Notes: generated by a model from the letters alone, not told the origin. A stretch of DNA of 64,000 nt from Scleroderma bovista (GCA_037178675.1 JAYMGJ010000221.1:85632-149631), one strand, 5' to 3'; positions 24,138-35,438 are shown, counted from the first letter of the stretch. A program made the numbers and translations.

Positions 24138-26940
24138 ATGTCGCATTCCCTCGTCTCTTCCGCCGGCGCCGGCGCAAGTCGTCTCTCGCCAGACGACGAC
24201 GAAGACAACGATATTTGTCCCGTGTGCGATGGGGACTGCACGTGCAACAACAGACCCCACCTCCTTCCTGCCCCAGTCGCAAGCTGTGGAGATGCGCGCT
24301 ATGTAGCTACTGCGACCGGATCAACCAACTCATTCGAGCGCGCTCCCGGAGCCGAGTCATTAAAAATCAAACTCACCGTCCCCCCCAGTATGCAAAACAG
24401 GGTACGAGTGCTAGCAGCGTCACCCAAGAGGCGTCGCGCAGATGGTACATCTGCAGCATCCAATGGAGTTGCAGAAAGCAGCTCCATTCCAAATTCTGGC
24501 CAATCTTATCGCGCAGATACGCCCAGCACCGTTGGCCGTGGATACCGCCGTCCACCAGAACCATCAGGTCCAAGGAAGAGGGGTCGTCCTTCCAAGGCCG
24601 TCCGTCAAGAATTGTCCGATCTCTCGGATTCAGACCGGCTAATACGCGGCAACGAGGCCACCATGTTGCCACAGTCACAATCTCATCTCCAATCACAATC
24701 CTCTCGCGCAGGTGGATCAAAAGGCCTCCGCCCACTTATCAAGGGCAACGGCAAAAAGAAATCAAATACCAAGACCTCAAGGCGGGTTCCAAAATCCCAG
24801 GCCAAAGGCACAATCACGAAGAAGAACGTCTCCACGAAGAAACGTGCTTATCTCAGCGACGATACCGAACCAGACCTTGACCTAGACGATCAAAGCGTCG
24901 ATACTGAAGATGGATCTTCGGCTCATTTCCCCACCTTTCTACCCGCAGACGAACTTGTATCCACGGCCTCGGAATCTTCCGAGTCGGATCTGGAATCTGC
25001 CGGATTTGGCTCTGATTCGTCACTGGAGGCCGAGGAAGAGAGTTATATTTTGGCAGAGCAGAGGCGTCACGACAAGGCACGCGTTCGCCGAGAATTACTT
25101 GGTGACGATGTCCCAAAACGCAAAGATCCACACAATAGTTGGGTAATTCGCCCCCGCAAAAGAAGTGTTGGCCTCAGCGATGTAGAGATGGACGCCGATA
25201 CCGGCGAGGGGACGGAGGAGGAGGAGGAGGAAGAGGGAGAGGAGATGGATGACGATGAAGAGGAGGACGAGACAGATGGTCAGGCGTCACGACCGATGTA
25301 CACTGGCGTTGCCACCGGGTGGTCTGATGACGAAGATAGCTTTGATGCCGACCTCTTCTTTGCCAACCTTTCTGACACAAACACCGACGGCAGCTCATCG
25401 GACGAAGACGGCATGCCGCAGATCCCTGATGCCACTTCTGATGCCATGGGCGACAGCATCAGTTCCCTTCCCCGTAGCGTGGATTTCGAAGTAACCGAGG
25501 CGTGGGATGGTCAGGTTGTCTTCACCAACGGATCCAATGAGGGCCATGGTGTCCTCGATGCCGCCTTTGAGGCTACCGCTGCTCAACTCACAGCGTCTGA
25601 CTGTACATCTGTCGACCACGACAGCGATGTCGAGATGCGCACTAGTGATGGCGACGGCGATGAAGATGAGGGTGAATCCGAGTTCGGGGAAAGTGACGGT
25701 GACACAACCGAAGAAGAGCTTGTTGACGAGAGAGGGCTTCCGACTTCTCGAGCCATGAGGCTCTTCCGTTGGCCTACTAATGTCTCAGCCATCAATCCCC
25801 TCTCAACAGTCAGTCCTGGTTGCTCTCCTGCGCCCAACAACCGTCATTCAGCTGCTTCAGCCTCGCAGCCATTGGAGTCTCTCCGGCCCGCTGATATCCT
25901 TGCAGGCAAGTCATTCTTCGATGTGCCAGATGATGGATCGCAGGATAGTGCCGAAGGTGTCACTGGCAGTCCCCGCGTCATTTCCAGGGGCGGAGTTCCC
26001 GTTATGGGCCAGTTTAACATAGGCAACCGCACGCCACAGAAGGCCACTGTCCTAACAGGTGTGAACAAGGATGTGCCTTCGCCTTTCCCTCGTCTTGGTC
26101 ATAGGCAGAGAAGGCATGGGTCTAGTAGTTGCGGAAGCTTCAGTAGTGTAAGTTCTCATGTCTTTGTGATGCACTTGATTTCTGAATGAAACTTTCTAGG
26201 AACTCCGTGACCGTACGACGAAGTTGTCCCTTTGCACACCTTCATTACCTCCACCCTCTGATGAACCATCATCCGAGGTCATGGCTGACGACGTTCTCGG
26301 CGAACCCATCCAACTCTACGACGTCCTTGACACCACATTCATCGACTCAGAGCCTGAGGCGCAGGCACAAACTACCTCCAGTAGTGAAAACGGGATGCAA
26401 AAACACGTGCAAAGTTTGAATCGGTGGGATCGTGTGCCCGTCAACGCTTTCAGACTTACCAGGGAGTCTGTCCCCTCCGATATTGCCACTTCACCTGGCT
26501 GGACCTCGGAACCTTCGAAGTCTGTTGTGTCTGACACTCTTTCGTATGAGCAAGTGCTACGCAATACTTCGTTGGGCACTATGCTGTGGCAAGATAAGAA
26601 CAGTGCCAAATCGACTCCCCGAAGGTCAAAAACGATCGTGGATATCGTGATATCACCCGTCCTACTTCCTGTCCGCGATGGCGATCGCACACCTCCCCGT
26701 CCACCTCGCTATGACTTGAACACCAACCGCCATCAGCAACAGAACCATAAAAACCGAAAAGAGTCGCGCAGAGAGACGACGTCGAAGCGCAAGAGTCGCA
26801 CCCCTGCCCAACGTCATTATTATCACCAAAAGCAACACTTCCGTCACAACCACCACCCGAACACCAAGTCGCGGAGCACTGGGTCGATGCAGCGCAACTT
26901 CCACAGCTCTCCGACCTCCATCCCAACGCTGAATATCTGA
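24138..26940 (+). CDS. Large acidic AT-hook protein, possibly IFH1/CRF1-like
   Basis: Two exons joined across an intron at 26148-26199 give 916 residues. Features: CPVCDGDCTC at residues 27-36; SLKIKLTVPP near 74; an AT-hook GPRKRGRPSK at about 144-153; a long acidic tract with seven consecutive Glu near 400; DSFDADLFFANLSD nearby. The block NRWDRVPVNAFRLTRES sits in the last quarter, and the C-terminus is basic and His/Arg-rich. This points to a chromatin-bound nuclear regulator. The Cys cluster plus the RWDRVP..FR block recall, from memory only, fungal Ifh1/Crf1 coactivators of ribosomal protein genes; that assignment is tentative. The ATG at 24138 is preferred over 24012 because its context (AACAATG) is better. 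Confidence 0.75.
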
Positions 26941-27530
26941 ACAATCACCCTTCTTTCCTTTTCTGTATCGCACAAGCAAAGTGATTTTGTTACTTATCTG
27001 ACCTTTGTTGTATTTTTCGCATTCCAGTGATTGATGACGCCCTATATCCCATTCCTTGCAACCACTACATCACTCAGACGTTCTACTCTTGCTGTGTCTA
27101 TGGGTAATATCCGTATACCACTCGGGTTTCGCGGTGCACCCGTTCGTTAGAGCAGATGATCTATTTAATCCGACCTTGTACCCCCGGTGGTCAGTTTCAC
27201 TTAACCCACGGTAGTTATGTATATTAAAATTTCCAGATCTTGGTGCGAATGAACTATTGGACTGTCATGCAAGGAACGAATCCACTTCGGGAATCAACTC
27301 GTCCAACAGTTATCAACAGTTCCGAAACCAAGTTCTTCTCCCCATCTTCTCTCACCTTACTTTTCGCGTCGAGTTCCCGCAGTCTGTCGCAGTCTCAGAC
27401 TATGAGCCGGGCATTGAACCCGCAGGAGTCTTATTCCATCTCCATGAGCGGCTTCCCAGCATTCTAAGTGCTTCGAGCCTTTGGTAGAGTGCCTCGATCT
27501 AAGGGAAAGCATCGAATGAACGATATATTA
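26941..27530. other. 3' flank and intergenic DNA
   Basis: Contains the 3' end of the AT-hook gene. An open stretch at about 27240-27490 on the plus strand has no recognised motif and no splice context. Nothing further is supported. Confidence 0.3.
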
Positions 27531-28220
27531 ATAGAAGCACACTCCTAAACGGTCAGTATGCCTCAGTGGTGCGCGGAATCGACACAAGGTGCAGGCGCTT
27601 GCATCTTGTGTCGTCGTAGACGTGGAAATGATGGTTGGTGGTTGAGGTGTGTGAGGCAATGGTCTGGTCGGCGTCGTCGTCGTGCTTGTCCCCGTCGCTC
27701 TCGATGTGGCTTGGTTTTTGGCTTGTGATGGTGTGCGCAGGATCGAAAATGTTGGGACATTAGTAGCGGGCAGCAGCGCCAAATTGTAGACGCGAAGTAA
27801 ATAAAGCTGCAAAGACGTTAACGTTACAGCGGCAACATCAGACGAAGAAGACTTACGTGTCTGCCAGCTGGGTGACGAACTGGTGATGCAGGCATTGAAA
27901 AAGACGATGAAATGGTATGTGGACGCCCACCATGGCTGAAGTAAATGACACTACATTGAAAACAACCAAGTTAGAGCAACGAGAAAGTAAGTGAGGACAT
28001 ACTTACCATATACGGACTGCCGCCTGGGGTGTTGTGGTGGTAAGCGAGGTGACGTTGGCGACAAGAGAGTGGTGACAAACACTGATGGGGGAGCCGTAGA
28101 CACTGACAGGGGGGCTGAGGGCACTGATGGAGACGATAGTGTAAAGAACCCTGGAGGTGCCTAGCCCAGTGGCCAGAAATACCAGTATGCATGTCTGCCT
28201 TGTGGTACGTGCAGCGCAAA
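27531..28220 (-). CDS. Possible spliced low-complexity gene (unknown)
   Basis: Two near-perfect minus-strand introns are visible: 27807-27856 (GTAAGTC..TTAAC..GCAG) and 27951-28016 (GTAAGTATG..CTAAC..GTAG). Joined, they give a frame with a hydrophobic stretch (about LVFLATGLGTSRVLYTIVSI). A Thr/Pro-rich part follows, ending at a stop near 27528-27531. No start codon was found in that frame, so the 5' exon is missing; a short exon upstream at about 28260-28300 is possible. A competing frame is also open through part of it. It could equally be a noncoding spliced transcript. No family was recognised. Confidence 0.28.
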
Positions 28221-28970
28221 GCACATATCCGGTAAGTTACTTAGGTTCCGCTGGAACTAGGACGACGACGACTTACTCGAATACATCATTGACCTACAGA
28301 TTGCAGAGAAAGGGCGTCAACGGAGCGTTACAATAGCCGGCCATGGTCGAGGTCGGGGTGGAGGTGTAGGTAATGGCGGATGGGGAGCGGTGGTGCTGCA
28401 GGCGTGTATGTGCATAGTGGAGGCACGAGATGTCGCGTGGATGATGTTGGGAGCCACGCGAATGCATCGAGGAGGCGCGCGGGCGATGCAAACAGTGTTG
28501 GGAGTCGTGCGTATGCATTTGAATCGAAGTCATCACGATTCCCGCTAACTTAGGCGCCGGACAAGACGTCGAACAAGTTTCGCGAGTTTTGCGGGACTTA
28601 TTCAAACAAATATTGTCCTTTGGATCCGAATTCGAGAGGGTGCTTCTATATTAGGTATTGTCGTCGGACTGACACCGCCACTGCACCGCATACCCCTGAG
28701 GTAAAAACAATGTATCTCGGGTCGGACAATCAGGTCAGGCATTCAGCAATGAAGTGACTAGTAAGCCGGCGGACGTCCTAACTACGGGAGTCATTGCTAT
28801 ATGGAAAATGCACAATCAGGTCAGGTATGGATCATCGGTGATACGTTAGAAGACCTCATAAACTCTGACCAGGTTCCGGAAGTCCCTCCGTTCCGGGTGG
28901 CGCTCGGTACGGCCCAAGTATTTGGGTCGCCATAGGGGTCAAACACTTGGGGTCAAACTACTCGATTCCC
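28221..28970. other. Intergenic DNA with unusual repeats of short words
   Basis: The minus strand has a His/Ser/Thr-rich open frame at 28294-28605 that looks like low-complexity readthrough, not a gene. No other feature is supported. Confidence 0.3.
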
Positions 28971-29037
28971 ACTCTCTCATACTCTCTCATACTCTCTCAT
29001 ACTCTCATACTACTCTCTCGTACTCTCATCCTCTCTC
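28971..29037 (+). repeat. Decanucleotide tandem repeat just before kinase start
   Basis: Three exact copies of actctctcat (28971-29000) are followed by degenerate copies that run straight into the ATG at 29038. This pyrimidine-rich CT tract would form the immediate 5' leader or core promoter of the kinase gene. Copy number is likely to vary between strains. Confidence 0.7.
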
Positions 29038-29940
29038 ATGGATGTGACTAGACTCGAAAGAATATCCAGAGGTGCTTCTGGATACAACATCAACCTCAAA
29101 AATCAAGTCCTCAAACTTTCATGGAGTCCCTCTTATGGTAGCAGAGCACAAGTTTATCGAGGTGCTATGCGTTCAACGGGCAAGAAAGTGGCGATAAAAG
29201 TAATTTGTTCTCGCCCGCCCTCAGACGACAAATCTATCAGGGTGGGTGTTTACTTTCATTCCAATTTACTACAACTTAAGTAAAAAAAAAACATTCAGGT
29301 TATTCTCCGTAAGGTTTCTACGTGGTCCAAATTGCGCCACGAAAATATTGTTCGAGTATCTGGCATTACCACCCAGTTTGATTCCTTGATAACTGAATGG
29401 GCGAACATGGGAAGCGCCATCGACTATGTGCAGAACCGCTCAGTTGACCCTCGTCCTCTAGTAGGTGGCATCAATGCAACCATGGCAGCGCTGTCTAATA
29501 AGATTTTGCAGCTCATCGATGTCGCACATGGGTTAAGTTACCTTCATGGACAGTGGCCACCAATTGTTCATGGCGATTTGAGAGGCGTAGGTCAAGGTTA
29601 CTATACCCGTGGCTGTTATTCTGAAATACTCTGATAGAAAAACGTCCTCATTTCGCAGAACGGTCGAGCCTTAGTTGCTGACTATGGGGTTGCAACCCTC
29701 GTGGACAGTGATTTCGACAATAGCGAAGTTAAAGTTTCTTCGTTTGACTTGGTTAGATGGGTGGCCCCAGAAACTTTCGAAAGCATAGGTAAACCACCAA
29801 CCATCGAAGGCGACATATGGGCCTATGGAATGTTAATACTCGTATGTCCCTCAGCTTGTTCGTAGGTCTGTACTTACATTCCTATAGGAACTGGTCACGA
29901 CGCAACCACCATTCCATGAAACTCATGGAACACGGGCAGT

Positions 29941-29945
29941 GATTG
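29941..29945 (+). repeat. Target site duplication, left copy
   Basis: GATTG directly precedes the element and is repeated directly after it. The flanking kinase codons GTG ATT G / CT CGC become continuous when one copy and the element are removed. Confidence 0.9.
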
Positions 29946-30033
29946 TAAAAGATCTATACGAGTGCGGGAAAAGCTCAGTCGCGCGCGATACAGCGACAAA
30001 CGTCTGAGGTGGGGGCTCTACAGTACGAGACTA
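29946..30033 (-). repeat. 3' LTR remnant (88 bp)
   Basis: Identical over 88 bp to 34328-34415, then the two diverge completely. Here the next sequence is RNase H coding, showing a deletion junction inside the LTR. Confidence 0.9.
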
Positions 30034-33000
30034 AATGGCGAAAACAGCTCTCCGATGAGCGACCGCAGCCATAAAGCCTCCTTGGCTGCGTGCGTTGCGG
30101 CCACGTACTCGCTCTCCGTCGTTGACAACGAAACAATCTCCTGCTTTTTGGAAGACCACGATACAGCGCCGCCATCGATCAAGAAAGCATACCCAGAGAT
30201 CGCTTTGCGATCCTCTGCCATGCTGCCATCTGCGTCCGCATAGCCGACCAGCGCGCTCGGCGCTCCTCCGTACGTGAGTCTCAAATCTTTCGTCCCAAGT
30301 AGGTAACAATAAATTCGTCTGACGGCCTCCCAGTGAGGCATTCCAGGGTTATTCGAGAAACGCGAGACAGTGGTCACAGCATACGAAATGTCGGGACGAG
30401 TGGCGAGGGAAGCATACATGAGCGAGCCAACGGCTTCGCGATAAGGTATGTGACGCATTGCAGCGTATTCAGCGCCAGTCTACGGTGACTGACCTGAGTG
30501 CAATTTAGTGCTCGGTTCCATCGGGTTCGACACGGGCTTGAGCTCGTCGAAACCGAAACGGCGGGCAATTGACTCGATGTAGGGTCGTTGACACAACGCG
30601 ACGGTATGTTCGTCTCTGTTTCTCGTCACCTCAATCCCCAACAGCCAGTGGAGTTCGCCGAGGTCGGTGATCTCCACGTGCTTCCTTATGTCGCGCTTGA
30701 ATTCATTAATCTCCTTCAGGGATGTAGCAGCAATGGTGCAATCATTGACATGCACGACAATGATAACGAGCTCACCGGGCTTGCGGCGCCTGAAGTAAAC
30801 GGCCTGGTCGACAGAACATTGGGTGAAACCCATTTCATCGACGAGGATCTCCACCAGCCGCTGATACCAGCGACGACCGCTTTGTTTTAAGCCATACAAC
30901 GTCTTTCGAAGACGGCAGACTTTGTGGGGGTGGTCAGCAGACTCGAAACCGGGTGGCTGACGCATGTAAATGACTTCGTCGTCGGTGAGTGTCCCGTTCA
31001 GGTATGCGCCCTTGATGTCGATCTGATGAAGCTCCAGGTCTGATCGTGCTGCCATAGCGAGGACTGTTCGAATAGACGCAAGCGTTGCGACTGGGGCAAA
31101 AGTGTCGAAGTAATCAACACCTTCGACCTGTGAGTATCCCTGGGCGACGAGTCGGGCTTTGTGGCGGACCACATTGCCTGCAGCGTCCTTCTTTGCGCGG
31201 AAGACCCACTTGGATCCGACTATGTTGGCGCCGTGAGGTACGTCAACAAGTTCCCAGGTGCCGGCTGCCTGCAAAGTCGCTAACTCCTCCTTTATGCCTG
31301 CCTCCCACTGCAACCAATCTGGGCGACGGCGGGCTTCAGCCAATGAGCTAGGCTCTAGGGCCTCAGACTCGGCGGTGGCTGTCTCCATCATCATGGCAAG
31401 ATCGACAGCACACAAGACATTGTCTGTGTCCTCGACAACCGTCATGAGATACGCTGCTGCGAGGTTGTCGTCGTCAAGGGGGTTGGTGAGTCCAGGGAGG
31501 ATGACGGATTCTGCGATCTCAGTCGGGAGCTGCACGCCTCATGGTACAGTGGGTTGGCCACGTCGACCTATATTGCCCTGACCTGCAAGAATGTCAGCAA
31601 CGCGTTGGCTGGGCTTACGGACTCGCTTTTCGACAGGCGGGTCATCTGGAGGTGGTGCAACCTTGAGAGGAATCGGGATAACAGGGGCGGGCGGTACAGC
31701 TCTCGTTACTGGAACTGGGGGTGGAGCCGTTAGTATCGCGTTAGGTAAGTTACTCTCTTCTTGCTCCCCCTCGCGAGATAACGGCTCAGCAGAGGTCGGG
31801 TCCCAGTACACGTTCCGCTCGACAGAGACAACATTTTTCAGGCCAGTAGACACGACAACCGTTAGGGCTGTCATCATCAATGCCCACCCAGCGACCTTCC
31901 ACAACGCGCCCACCCAGCTTAGTTCCCCCTTCAACACGCACCCAGACACACGAGCCCCATACGCGTGCTCGGCTAAGGTCAGGCTTCTGCCCAGTGGCAG
32001 CCTCGAGAGGCGTCCCGCCCTCGAGTGCTTTTGTTGGCGTCCGATTCTTCAGCCAGACGGCATGGCGGACAGCCTCGCCCCATAGCGTACAAGGTAAGCC
32101 GCTCTCGTGTAGCATGGCTCTGACTTTCTCCAGCAAGGTATGGTTGAGACGCTCAGCGACGCCGTTGTGCTGCGGAGTGTCATGAACGGTAAGCTTTTGC
32201 TTCGTTCCAGCTGCCTTGAGATACATAATAAACTCCTTTCCAAGGTACTCTCCGCCACGATCGGAGTGCAGTGCCTTGACAGCGACACCGTGCTGGGTAC
32301 GGCACCAAGCCTCGAACTGCTGGTAGGCGGTAAAGGCTTCGCTCTTCTGGCGGAGGAGATGCAGGTACGTGAGGCGGGTCTTGTCATCTGTGAACGTGAT
32401 ATAGTAACGTCGTCCTCCAAGGGTTTGGACGGGAGCTGGTCCCCATACATCTGTATGCACCTCAGCAGCAAATTCTTTGGCACGCTCGCCAGCACGCTCC
32501 TTGGCGACGGGCTTCCTGGTGGCCTTCGCATAGACACAGGCCTCACAGAAGGTAGGTTCGTCTTTCGACAAATCAAACTTCAAGCCTGATACAAGTCCAT
32601 TTTCTGCCAAGCGGCGAGCAACGGTCGGCAAGATATGTCCCATTCTGCGATGAAGCTCCATGACAGTAACAGTCTCGACCGCATTCGCACTGTCATCCCC
32701 ACCGGTGTGGATGACACGATAAAGTCCTGCCTGGGACTTAGGCACGCACCCAATGACATCGTCGTCAGGGCTGCGAATGGTACAAGTTCCGTCGGCAAAG
32801 GTGACAGAATATCCAAGCTGGTCGAGACGCCCAATGGACACCAGAGTGTAGCCCACTGCAGGCGAAAACAAGACTTCGGTGAGTATGAGCTTGGTCGTGT
32901 CATACCCGTTAGGCACATCAATGACCAAGTCACCGACTGCAGTAGCGTCGAAGGACTGTTTATTGGCGGCCGAGAATGATTTTGGTGGGATATCCGTGAG

Positions 33001-34251
33001 AGACGTGAACTTGTCTTTATATGGCGAGATATGACGCGTGGAGCCGGAATCATAGAGCTCAACAACGGGCGCGCTAATCTGGCTATCATGCACCAGACTC
33101 GCGGAATCTGAGGGGAATTCAGCAGGGTTGTCATCAGAGGTGACATCACCAGGAGGTAAGCTCTCTCCTCCTTCGTCTGTATCTCCCATCTCACTGAAAC
33201 AATCCTCCTCAGATGAAACATAGTTCCACCTTTCTTCGTCATCGCCATCAGAAGTATCGCTCAGCAAGTCAAGGTCGCCCAGAGCAATCACCGAAAATGC
33301 TCCCTCCTCTTCTGAGTCGAATGTAGCCGCATTAGCTGAGTCCTTCTTAGCGTCATCAGCGGTGCTTCGGCTCGCTGACTTATCAGGTTTGGGGCATCGA
33401 GACTTGAAGTGCTCTCTCGATCCACAGTTCCAACATGGACCATGCTGGCGGGTGGGTCCTGTGGAGCTGTTCCCTTGTCGTCCATCCCTCCAGTTCCCTC
33501 GCCCCCGGCTGGAAAAATTCCCAGGAGCCACAGCCAAGGCTTCATCGCCATCGCGAGCCTTCTGTTTCGTGCGTAAGTACCGAGTCTCCTTGCGACCGCG
33601 TCGCTCTGACTCTTCGATAATCAGGGAAATGAGAATGTCGGGATCAATTGTCTTTGTTTGACTGTACAGACGAGCAGTCGCCAGTTGCCCAGACGCGAAG
33701 CTGGCGAGGTATTTCGGAAGTGATTGAATGATAGTCGATCGATAATCCTTTTCTTCGATCTGTACGCCGACGGCAGCTAACTCGTCTCTCTTCGTACGCA
33801 AATCGTCCAAGAACTGGCGGACATCGCCATCGACAGGGCACTGCGAGCCCAAAAACTTCGTTCGGAGGTCTGTCTGAGCATAAGCTCCTTTCTCTGTATA
33901 CTCACGAACGATTTCGTTCCACATAGCCTCAACGTTATCGAGACTCTGTACTCGGAGGGCAGTGGAGTCAGGAATTCATTGGGTAAGCAAGTGTTTTGCC
34001 ATATTCTCGCTCTTCTGCCATTTTGCAAGCTCATCAGCGTCCGGGGGTGTTGTGGTCACAGTTCCGTCGGTGGCAGTGCTGGTAGTACTGACAGGACGTG
34101 CGGAGGTTCCGTCAAAGTGCGACCACAACTCCTTTGCTTCGACAGCAGTCCGGAAACGGAGCGAGAAGATCGCCCAGTTGGCACCTTTGATGTCAAGCTT
34201 CGGGACGTTACCCGGGAGGGTATCAGTGGTAATGGGGATGGCAGTGGCCAT
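30018..34251 (-). pseudogene. Copia gag-pol polyprotein, broken
   Basis: Starts MATAIPITTDTLPG at 34251. Gag includes a CCHC knuckle, CWNCGSREHFKSRC. Protease has DSGSTRH. Integrase has HRRMGH with CEAC, then TDVWGP, DDKTR and HSDRGGEY. RT begins near YFDTFAPVATLASIRTVLA. RNase H includes ADADGSMAEDRK and STTESEYVA. Lesions: TGA at 33976-33978 (CAA TGA ATT), a frameshift in an A run at about 31834-31838, TGA at 31539-31541 and TAG at 30480-30482. All three stops are explained by C-to-T changes on the coding strand (CGA or CAG before mutation). The RT box reads VHVND at 30741-30750 where family members have VDD. The RNase H end is deleted. Confidence 0.9.
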
Positions 34252-34310
34252 GGTTTCGTGCAGCGAGAATATTGAAAGATAGGTGAGACGTTGATTTCAA
34301 GGCTATTAAA

Positions 34311-34327
34311 GCGCAGGGCTCATAACC
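34311..34327 (-). other. Primer binding site for half-tRNA initiator Met
   Basis: Directly after the 5' LTR on the element's strand is GGTTATGAGCCCTGCGC. The plus strand reads GCGCAGGGCTCATAACC, which is the anticodon arm and preceding bases of initiator tRNA-Met as I recall it from yeast. A match to the anticodon region, not the 3' CCA end, is the mark of half-tRNA priming known from Drosophila copia and Ty5. Confidence 0.75.
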
Positions 34328-34697
34328 TAAAAGATCTATACGAGTGCGGGAAAAGCTCAGTCGCGCGCGATACAGCGACAAACGTCTGAGGTGGGGGCTC
34401 TACAGTACGAGACTATATATACGAGCTAATAGAACAAAGAATGAAACAACAAGGCGTGGATGTTGGATCCGCGCTGTACAGTACGTGAGACCGTGTTGGA
34501 CAGTACAACAGTAACCTAGACATGTTACAAGGAAAGAGTGAGACTAGAAACACAATAAAGAAACGAACCGCGCTCCGAATCGTATTGTAGGTTGACGGAG
34601 CGTATGTTATGTAATCGTTTCGCGGACAGTATCTCGCGACTAGAGTGAACGCGTCAATTAGCAAGATACCGCTACGAACGACTTGCCAATTTCAACA
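34328..34697 (-). repeat. 5' LTR, complete (370 bp)
   Basis: On the minus strand it runs TGTTGAAATT...GATCTTTTA. Its last 88 bp are identical to the left-hand remnant, which fixes the LTR end. Termini are TG..TA instead of TG..CA. A TATATATA-like box (plus-strand about 34414-34424) lies inside it, suitable for the element's own promoter. Confidence 0.85.
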
Positions 34698-34702
34698 GAT
34701 TG
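34698..34702 (+). repeat. Target site duplication, right copy
   Basis: Second GATTG, followed by kinase coding sequence CTCGCATCAAACG. Confidence 0.9.
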
Positions 34703-34860
34703 CTCGCATCAAACGAGGACCACCACATCTCCCTAGTGAAAAGGACGCCTTTGGACGTCTGACGAAAGCTTGGGAAAATGCTTGCCTCTCGTGCTGGAAT
34801 CGCATGCCTTCGGAACGCCACCCAATATCTGAAGTACTCCGAATGCTTCAGCAATATTAG

Positions 34861-35028
34861 CCATACGTCATCTTGTCGTAAAATTCCCATTTATAGGAGT
34901 AGCAGATTATCTTTTACAGTAATGAAACATGCGTAGAAAGCGAGCCCAAAAGGCGTCTTCCAGCCCTCCAAACGCAGAGTGGGCTCATTTTATCGGGTGA
35001 TTGAGGCGCTGATATTGATCTGGGCGAA
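34861..35028. other. Kinase 3' flank
   Basis: Sequence after the stop of the interrupted kinase gene. No feature is seen. Confidence 0.3.
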
Positions 35029-35438
35029 ATGCTTTCGGATTGGCACAGACTATCAGCGAAGATCAGTGCGATATCGTCCAACTTTGACTCGTGCCAATTG
35101 GAAACTACTGACATCTGGATCGATGCGCACGCCAAAGCGGAAAGCACTACATATAGCACATCGCTGGACGAACCTGTAGAATTTCTGGGGAGCTGTGATG
35201 AGTACACGTTCAATTTGGTAAGACTTGCACCACCAACTTTGTGTGTCATTTGGGCTTTGTGATTGACAACCATGGTGACATCGAAGAAGGCCCAACATGA
35301 TAAGCTTGCATGGCCATCGTCAACTAAAAGCAGTGGAAGGGTGAATGAGGGGTTCTCCTCACTGATTCTTGTAGTTCTACTTGCAATTCCCAGCATGTGC
35401 GAGGGTATTACGACTGCGACTACTCTGAGCCTCCCTAA
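35029..35438 (+). CDS. Possible small spliced gene between kinase loci
   Basis: An ATG at 35029 opens MLSDWHRLSAKISAIS and continues to 35217. Good-looking introns at 35218-35286 (GTAAGAC..) and 35341-35393 (GTGAATG..CCCAG) connect to a frame ending YYDCDYSEPP at 35436-35438, about 96 residues. The product is Ser/Asp-rich with no known motif, signal peptide or membrane span. It may be a remnant of an N-terminal extension of a lost kinase copy, since linkers in the neighbouring kinase protein have a similar Ser/Asp/Leu composition. Evidence is only the splice signals and codon continuity. Confidence 0.3.

Larger units (their letters stand above)
29946..34697 (-). mobile_element. Ty1/Copia LTR retrotransposon, defective
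   Basis: 4,752 bp bounded by the 5-bp duplication GATTG (29941-29945 and 34698-34702). It is transcribed on the minus strand. The right-hand LTR (5' LTR, 34328-34697) is 370 bp, opening TGTTGAAATT and closing GATCTTTTA. The left-hand LTR keeps only its last 88 bp (29946-30033), joined directly to the RNase H coding region: the end of pol, the polypurine tract and the LTR's U3 part are deleted. Domain order gag - protease - integrase - RT - RNase H identifies Copia. Three in-frame stops, one frameshift and a changed RT active site make it non-autonomous. Confidence 0.93.
29038..34860 (+). pseudogene. TKL-like protein kinase gene broken by a Copia insertion
   Basis: Exons at 29038-29241, 29299-29460, 29512-29580, 29632-29840 and 29888-29945 encode kinase lobes. 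They include VAIK with the ATP-site Lys, STWSKLRHENIVRVSGI, HGDLRGKNVLI (HGD in place of HRD, usual in this fungal family), ADYG in place of DFG, WVAPETF and GDIWAYGMLILELVTTQPPF. The frame stops dead at AVI inside an exon at 29945, where the retroelement begins. It resumes at 34703 as ARIKRGPPHLPSEKDAFGRLT and ends at 34858-34860. Removing the element and one target copy restores the reading frame exactly, so the gene was intact before insertion. The glycine loop is poor. In this assembly the allele cannot make the full domain. Confidence 0.85.

Noticed and set aside
27240..27490. Plus-strand frames after the AT-hook gene
   Set aside because: Two overlapping frames of equal length, Ser-rich, in what is probably the 3' flank.
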